A stretch of 64,000 nt of DNA from NCBI RefSeq assembly GCF_014898055.3, contig NW_023600993.1, positions 17,574,850 through 17,638,849 on the forward strand. Reading direction: 5' to 3'. Shown in pieces: positions 61,240 to 64,000 of this stretch; within the stretch, counting starts at the first letter, position 1; each line of letters begins with the position of its first letter. Made by a program: the position numbers and the translations under genes. The notes beneath the pieces were generated by a model. That model was not told where the DNA came from. It worked only from the letters and a program-made list of their open reading frames with translations, and ran no database searches. This DNA is from Talpa occidentalis. Taxonomy: Eukaryota; Chordata; Mammalia; Eulipotyphla; Talpidae.

Positions 61240-62264
61240 GAGAAGCAGAGACGCAGGTGCTGTGGGGGCTGCCTGGCCCTCCCCAGGGACCTCCCCCTTC
61301 ACCCCTACACTCGCGGGCCAGCCGCCCACTCCTCCCTGCAGCTCCTGCAGATCTTTACTCTTTCTGTGACTCTCAGAGACGGCTGCGCTTGTCCACGTCT
61401 TCGCCTTCGACCTCACGCCCACCCTCCCTTTCTGAAGTTTACTTCAGGTGGTCCTGACGCCTCCGATGGTCACGAGGGTCGCTGCGCCACGTTCCCTAAG
61501 GCGGCGGGGAATCTGGTTTCTGCCTCCATTTTACCTGGAGGGAAACGGGCACGGCCGTCCTGCCCCGGGGCCTTCCTCAGCCCCTGGCGGCGTCCCCAGA
61601 AGTGCATTGCGCATCGCCCGGGCGAGGCCCCGAGGGACTGAGGTGGGGTCGTGGGCCAGGGGCTTCCCGGCGAGCGCTCGCAGGAGGCACCCACAGGAGA
61701 CGCCGGAGCAGCCCGGGAGGGCAGGAAGCGCGCGAGGCGCCATCTTAGCTGCGTTCCCGCCCGCTGTGGAGGGCGAACGCCCCGCGCGCCCCTCTCCACG
61801 GGGAAGGAGGCCAGTCCTCCCTCCCGCACCTGTCAAGCCTCCAGGGGCCGGAAACCCCATGGAACGCGCCTGTGGAGGTGTGAGCGAGCGCGCCCGCGGG
61901 CTCTGCTTGTGCGGAGCGTTGTGAGGTAAACAGAAAAGAGGCCCCTCTGCTCTCCGTGACTGGGGAGGCGGCCCCGGGGACACGGGGTGGCCGAAGCAGC
62001 GCCCAGGTGTGTGGAGGCGGCCGCAGAGCCCCCAGAACCCGCGCGAGCACCAGGCCCAGGGACCCGCAGGCGCTCCCGAGCAACGCGTGGGCGCCGCCGT
62101 TGCAGGCGCCTCCAGACACCGGCTGCGTGAGCCACGAGGTCAGTGCTGATCATGTCGGTCCCTCTCACAGGAGAGGAGACGGTGCAGCCCTTGCGCGCAG
62201 TGGCTCCGCGAGTGGGTGTCCGAGGAGGGTGTCCACGGGATCCTCCCGGGCTGCCAGCTCCCAC
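61240..62264. promoter_or_regulatory. CpG-island-like block, possible orphan promoter
   Basis: CpG dinucleotides are dense (for example 61480-61930 and 61960-62230) in a window otherwise very poor in CpG, and base composition is clearly GC-rich. A YY1-type GGCGCCATCTT sits at about 61736-61746, reading AAGATGGCGCC on the minus strand. A donor-like GAG|GTAAAC is at 61923-61931 on the + strand. Long frames on both strands are explained by GC content (few stops), and none has a recognisable domain. No exon or TATA box is evident. It could be a CpG-island promoter of a noncoding RNA, a hypermethylated young sequence, or the remnant of a GC-rich ERV leader. Confidence 0.6.
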
Positions 62265-62810
62265 TGTTACAGGGCAGCCCCCATAGAGAACGGGGTGCCT
62301 GACTGTGGGTCCTCACCCGCGCGCTTAAAAGGACTTATCAATACTCTACTGCAGGCACACGCGAAAGGTTCATAAAAGGTTTATTTACAAGGGAAGGGCA
62401 AATGAGGCAATGTACAGCTCAGGAGAAAAATGGGAGACAACGTTTTAAATGCGTCCTACCTGATTCCCCCCCCCCCCAATCTGGAATCCCAAAATGGCAC
62501 TCTGAGAGCTGGCCGCGAGCCAGGAGCCGTGAAGCCAGGAGGCGAGCGACAGAGTGAGAGACCCCAAGGCCCACGTGTTTGGTTTTTATACCCAACCTGG
62601 CTGCTCAACTCCACCCTCAGGTCCCAGCCACCCTCCCTTTGGTGGTGACGGGATCTGTCTTTCCCAGAGTCTTGATGGCTTTGGTCTGGAGTGGGGGTGG
62701 GGTCCACAAAGCCTGTATGGGATTAACTCAGGACATCCTTTCCCCCTAGTGCCGCCATGCACCAGGGGCGGCACAGCCTGTGGAGACCATGACCCCGGGT
62801 AGGGAGGACA
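62265..62810 (-). mobile_element. ERV LTR-like element, reverse orientation
   Basis: The minus strand runs from TGTCCTCCCTACCC to GGGCTGCCCTGTAACA. It has GTATAAAAACC (TATA, about 62581-62591), then, 205 bp on, GTAAATAAACC (poly(A) signal, 62380-62388). The TG/CA ends and signal order fit an LTR. No clean target duplication is seen, so the limits are approximate. A poly-C run (62466-62477) lies between the two signals. Confidence 0.6.
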
Positions 62811-63407
62811 CACTCTTTCCCTTGGTTCCCATACGCAATACCTATGTGTGTGAGGGGGAATGAGGAGTAGATAACCCCAAGTACTGTTTTATAGAAAGAA
62901 TACGCGTGTTTAAGATTCCGTTTAATCAGAGGGAGGGAGGGAGGAGCACAAGGGGACTGAGGTGATGGTGCACGGGGGCATTGGGGAAGGAAACTCTGGG
63001 GGGCCCACACCTGAGGGGGAGGGGGGAAGCAAATATTGTTTAAAAATGAACCGATGATGTAAAAAAAATTTTTAAATATATATTTTTTTTTAAAAAAGAA
63101 GAAACAGACCATTAGGAATCCTTTAAAAATGAAACTTTTTTTTTAAATTGCTGCTTTGAAACCTGTGCTGCCAGTTACTGATAAATGCAGAATCCTCAGT
63201 TAATCTAATATAACAAAATAAAACTTCTAATTAAAAAAATTATGCTTTGAAATACTAAATAAATAAATAAATAAAATTCCATTTAAATGAAGCTCTGAAA
63301 CAGGCAAAAATAATCAATGTTGGAAAAATAGCTGAGCAAGGGTGGCTGGGAAGGGTGCTAGGCACTTTCTAGGGTGATATGTCCTATTCCTTGCATTTGT
63401 TAAAATT
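62811..63407. other. Intergenic DNA, unclassified
   Basis: It starts purine-rich (GGGAGGG runs at 62930-62945 and 63010-63028) and then turns AT-rich with an (AAAT)n run at 63258-63275. No gene is seen. Confidence 0.5.
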
Positions 63408-63423
63408 GCAAATATATGCTTTA

Positions 63424-63750
63424 TTTTTTTTTTTTTTTTTTTTAAATAGAGGCATGTTTTTTTTATTTATTTATTTATTTGTTTGTTTGTTTGTTTTGTT
63501 TATACATGCACTGGGTACAGTCAGAAGCGCGGGAGGGTGAGAGAATTCACCAGAGCCAGAGTGGGGAGCACAGCAGGCAGAAGGACCGAAGTACACTGCT
63601 GAGGGGAGCAGCGGGCGGCAGGAGAGGTCTGCGCGCCATGTGGGACCCTCCTCTGGTGGCTGGGGAGCAGCCGGGGATCGAACCGGCGCCGCCGAGGCTG
63701 CGGGCAGCTTCACAACCCAGCGCTCAACCGCTGCGCCACCGGGGAGGCCC
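63424..63750 (-). repeat. tRNA-derived SINE, young type A with extended 3' tail, reverse orientation
   Basis: The minus strand is full length with intact box A (GTGGCGCAGCGG) and box B (GGTTCGATCCCC). GTGCATGTATAAACAAAACAAAC and CATGCCTCTATTTAAA follow, before poly-A, as in the copy at 30177. A perfect 16-base duplication GCAAATATATGCTTTA at 63408-63423 and 63751-63766 marks a recent insertion. Confidence 0.96.
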
Positions 63751-63766
63751 GCAAATATATGCTTTA

Positions 63767-64000
63767 AATGGGTGCATTTCGTTGGATATAGCTTTTTTTT
63801 TTTGCTTCCTCCTTTGGAATTGCTCTTTTTTATTTTAAATTTTTTATTTTTTGCATCATTGTTCATTTTATTTATTATTTTATATAATTTTTACATCATT
63901 TTTCATTTTTGCGCAATGTATGCATTTTCATCTTGGTTATATTCCCCATACAGTTCCCACCCCTCTCTTTGGATATAGCTTTTGACTCAAAAATATTTCA
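63767..64000. other. Intergenic DNA, T-rich window end
   Basis: It is T-rich, possibly an old LINE segment (TATTCCCCATACAGTTCCCACCCC). It is cut by the window edge. Confidence 0.4.

Noticed and set aside
61448..61983. Frames of 119-158 codons on both strands in the CpG-rich block
   Set aside because: High GC content removes stop codons on every frame. The proteins are Arg/Pro/Gly-rich, have no recognisable domain, and overlap on opposite strands.

Overview
This is mammalian nuclear DNA. It is AT-rich and gene-poor, and about a third of it is interspersed repeats. MIR, L2, L1M-type and MaLR/MLT1-type remnants, all shared by placental mammals, indicate a placental mammal. Nineteen copies of one tRNA-derived SINE, with a GGCCTCCC(C/T)GGTGGCRCA head and an (AAAT)n tail, point to a lineage carrying its own SINE. 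It does not match the primate, rodent, carnivore, horse, camelid, pig, ruminant or vespertilionid-bat SINEs as I remember them. I suspect Laurasiatheria, but I do not assign a species.

The only protein-coding sequence I can support is one terminal exon on the + strand at 36121-36218. It encodes the last 31 residues of a UBE2E-class ubiquitin-conjugating enzyme, most probably UBE2E2. It has a clear branch point, polypyrimidine tract and AG acceptor, a TAG stop, and a 3' UTR of about 0.74 kb ending at an AATAAA at 36931. Positions 1-36120 are therefore read as the last intron, and positions after about 36955 as 3' intergenic DNA.

Layout: 1-9.2 kb is intron with seven SINEs, a MIR and L1 tails. 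From 9.2 to 26.1 kb there are no SINEs, but there are two inverted solo LTRs of one family (11067-11657 and 16363-16959), each with a 4-bp target duplication, plus an L1 3' end (about 24.9-25.5 kb). From 26.1 to 36.1 kb there are five SINEs, three of them packed into the last 1.8 kb before the exon. From 37 to 60 kb lie MaLR LTRs, MIRs, six SINEs and an ERV LTR with a ZNF143-like motif. From 60.5 to 63 kb lie an MLT1-type LTR split by a younger LTR, a CpG-island-like block of about 1 kb, and another LTR in reverse orientation. The window closes with a young SINE flanked by a perfect 16-bp duplication.

I found no CRISPR array, operon, intact viral gene or new protein system. The items most worth a second look are the orphan CpG island beside an LTR, the nested LTR with a strong hairpin, the two-copy solo-LTR family, and a SINE subfamily with an extra 3' tail.
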